A DNA stretch of 64,000 bases. It comes from Gracilaria domingensis (taxonomy: Eukaryota > Rhodophyta > Florideophyceae > Gracilariales > Gracilariaceae). This document shows positions 62,694 through 64,000 of this stretch, one piece after another (position 1 is the stretch's first letter; every line of letters begins with the position of its first letter). The stretch lies in NCBI GenBank assembly GCA_022539475.1, contig VCMS01000080.1, positions 62,001 through 126,000 on the forward strand. The letters run 5' to 3'. The translations under genes and the position numbers were made by a program. Under the pieces are notes generated by a model. The model was given only the letters and a program-made list of their open reading frames with translations, made no database searches and was not told where the DNA came from.

Positions 62694-62836
62694 TCGGCTT
62701 AATTGGCCAACGTTCGTTGGAGTTGGTTCGTTTGTTTGGAGCCCAGATAGCTGGGAATATCCGTTCTTACGGTTCTCTCATTGTCCGTTTTCGGAAGTTG
62801 TTTTGGTTGCCCATTGGCCGACTGTGTCGGTGAACG

Positions 62837-64000
62837 ATGTCGTCCCGTCGCAGGAGTGGCGCGCCACGTGCCGCTTCTGTGCCCGGTTCGTCCGGCTTGC
62901 CGGCAAGTTTGCCTCCGTTGCCGAAGGATGCACTGGAGGTCCCAGGCAATGGCGACCCGAAACCGGCTTCCCGGGGCCGCCGTTCTGATAACGGGACCCC
63001 ACCCACTCGTGGGCCAACTGAAACCGCACCTGCGGCTGATGCCGCCGCAGCGGTTGACGTTATGTCGTCGCGGTCCGACGAGTATACCCTCCGTGAATTA
63101 GAGGCTCAGGTTCGCATCCTGCAGAACTCCCAAGTGGGCCTCATCCGGGACATTACGAAACTCCGGCAACGGCTCGATGAAGCCGGTGTCCGGGATGTTT
63201 CGAGCGACGTCCGTGTTTTACGGTCTGATGTCAACCAGATTATGGAACACCGACAGGTGTCGGCTGGTCTGCACGAGCAGGCTGCCGCACGCCTGGACCG
63301 CCTGGCTACCCGTCTGGAGACGGTCGAGCAAATCATCGTATCTGATGCTGTTGCGCCGGGAGCCCCGGTTTCTGAGGGTTCTCAGCACTCGCGCCGTTCC
63401 CGGGATCGTCCGGCAAAGAAGAAGGTCAAGGTTGAGTCTGACTCGTCTTCTTCATCCTCTTCTGATGAGGAGGGCCCCAAAAAGGGATCGTCTACCGACT
63501 CTTCGGACAGCGCGGAAGAGCGCTCTCGCTATCGTGCATCCCGTTCGCGGGCTACTGAAGCCACTTCTGGCGTTGCACGAGGCCGTACGAAAGGACGGAG
63601 ACACCTCGGATTGAAGGAGTTGAAGCCGACAAACTTACTGTATCGGAAGCTACTATCTTACCGATATTATCGGCTTGATGACACGACGCCACAGAGGACC
63701 CCACGTGGGACTGGCAAAGTGCGAAATCATCTCCGACAAATGGAGCTCACGTTAAAGCCCCACAAGTTCTCTGGGGAAGATCCAATTCTTGTCTTGGATT
63801 TTCTTAGCCGCTTCGTAGCGGAAGCCGATGTACTTCGGATGAGTGAGGCACAGGCCTACATCGCGCTGCCGTACTTTTTGACGGGTGTAGCCGAAGATCA
63901 ATTCAATTCGGTTCGTGGGTCGTCTCGCGCCTCCGAAGGAGGAGTTACGTGCTGGCCGGAAGCGGTACAATATCTCCTGCGCTCTTACGCGACAGGCAAT
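62837..64000 (+). CDS. Gag polyprotein, N-terminal 388 residues (open at the window edge)
   Basis: The start is ATG 62837; an in-frame TGA at 62831-62833 rules out an earlier start. An Ala/Pro/Arg-rich N-terminus is followed by a coiled coil from about residue 76 to 170 (LRELEAQVRILQ, VRDVSSDVRVLRSDV, LDRLATRLETVEQI), a Lys then Ser/Asp/Glu block near 190-225, and an Arg-rich stretch. The Retrotrans_gag capsid domain has begun by residue 335 (MSEAQAYIALPYFLTGVAEDQF...GGVTCWPEAVQYLL). It is the full-length counterpart of the Element 2 gag fragment, and shows what the Element 3 protein lacks. It should form the virus-like particle and bind element RNA. Confidence 0.88.
   Translation, partial: MSSRRRSGAPRAASVPGSSGLPASLPPLPKDALEVPGNGDPKPASRGRRSDNGTPPTRGPTETAPAADAAAAVDVMSSRSDEYTLRELEAQVRILQNSQVGLIRDITKLRQRLDEAGVRDVSSDVRVLRSDVNQIMEHRQVSAGLHEQAAARLDRLATRLETVEQIIVSDAVAPGAPVSEGSQHSRRSRDRPAKKKVKVESDSSSSSSSDEEGPKKGSSTDSSDSAEERSRYRASRSRATEATSGVARGRTKGRRHLGLKELKPTNLLYRKLLSYRYYRLDDTTPQRTPRGTGKVRNHLRQMELTLKPHKFSGEDPILVLDFLSRFVAEADVLRMSEAQAYIALPYFLTGVAEDQFNSVRGSSRASEGGVTCWPEAVQYLLRSYATGN

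Larger units (their letters stand above)
61816..64000 (+). mobile_element. Ty3/gypsy chromovirus-type element, 5' part, runs off the right edge
   Basis: 5' LTR 61816-62672, primer site 62676-62693, and a gag gene open to the window end. Its gag is the same family as Element 2. Its primer site is identical to that of Element 3. The gag frame has no lesion over 388 codons, so this copy may be young. The five bases before it (GGCAG) are the expected TSD; the other end is not in the window. Confidence 0.85.

Noticed and set aside
1-64000. CRISPR arrays, bacterial operons, tRNA or rRNA genes
   Set aside because: No regularly spaced direct repeats, no ribosome-binding-site-led gene strings, and no cloverleaf or rRNA-like sequence was noticed; I could not run a tRNA scan.

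Overview
The window is nuclear DNA of a eukaryote. It holds LTR retrotransposons nested inside one another, foldback (MITE-like) repeats, a PIF/Harbinger-type transposase gene and a few mostly intronless genes with TATA boxes. One gene has a short GT-AG spliceosomal intron, and an ESCRT-III regulator (IST1-like) gene is present. Compact, intron-poor genes between blocks of nested LTR elements would suit a florideophyte red alga such as Chondrus. That placement is inference from architecture; no marker gene here proves it.

Left part (1-34 kb): mobile DNA. A decayed Ty1/copia element (1-3.55 kb) is followed by about 3 kb with no recognisable gene. Then comes a nest resolved by target-site duplications (TSDs). 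Element 1 (+, 6687-34023) carries a solo LTR (9400-9816, TSD GATAC). At the 12th base of its 3' LTR it is split by Element 2 (-, 13905-33095, TSD CAAAC). Element 2 is a Ty3/gypsy chromovirus with gag, protease, RT, integrase and a chromodomain. It is itself split by Element 3 (-, 18292-28729, TSD GTCAA), whose two 991-bp LTRs read as identical. Elements 1 and 3 belong to one family that keeps a gag-like protein (coiled coil, Ser/Arg-rich region, zinc knuckle) and an aspartic protease. That family lacks a recognisable capsid domain, most of RT, RNase H and integrase, so it looks non-autonomous. It shares its primer-binding site and LTR ends with chromovirus-type elements. Element 2 also carries an unrecognised, broken gene on the opposite strand between its chromodomain and 3' LTR.

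Middle part (34-42.7 kb): AT-rich, gene-poor DNA with palindromes, a diverged direct duplication, a perfect 22-bp-arm hairpin and a foldback nested inside another foldback. At 40.4-42.2 kb is the first of two related genes of unknown function that have a weak HET-like signature.

Right part (43-64 kb): a host gene island. Four genes encode small secreted von Willebrand A-like proteins (43.4, 52.1, 54.7 and 56.9 kb). Among them lie a secreted cysteine-repeat protein gene with one 84-nt intron (46.4-48.4 kb) and the second HET-like gene (49.5-51.5 kb). Then follow a PIF/Harbinger transposase or its domesticated derivative, an IST1-like gene, and an alpha/beta-hydrolase gene cut by a new LTR element. 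That element starts at 61816 and its gag gene runs off the right edge. The secreted vWA and cysteine-repeat proteins plausibly act together at the cell surface or in the matrix; this is inferred only from signal peptides and clustering.
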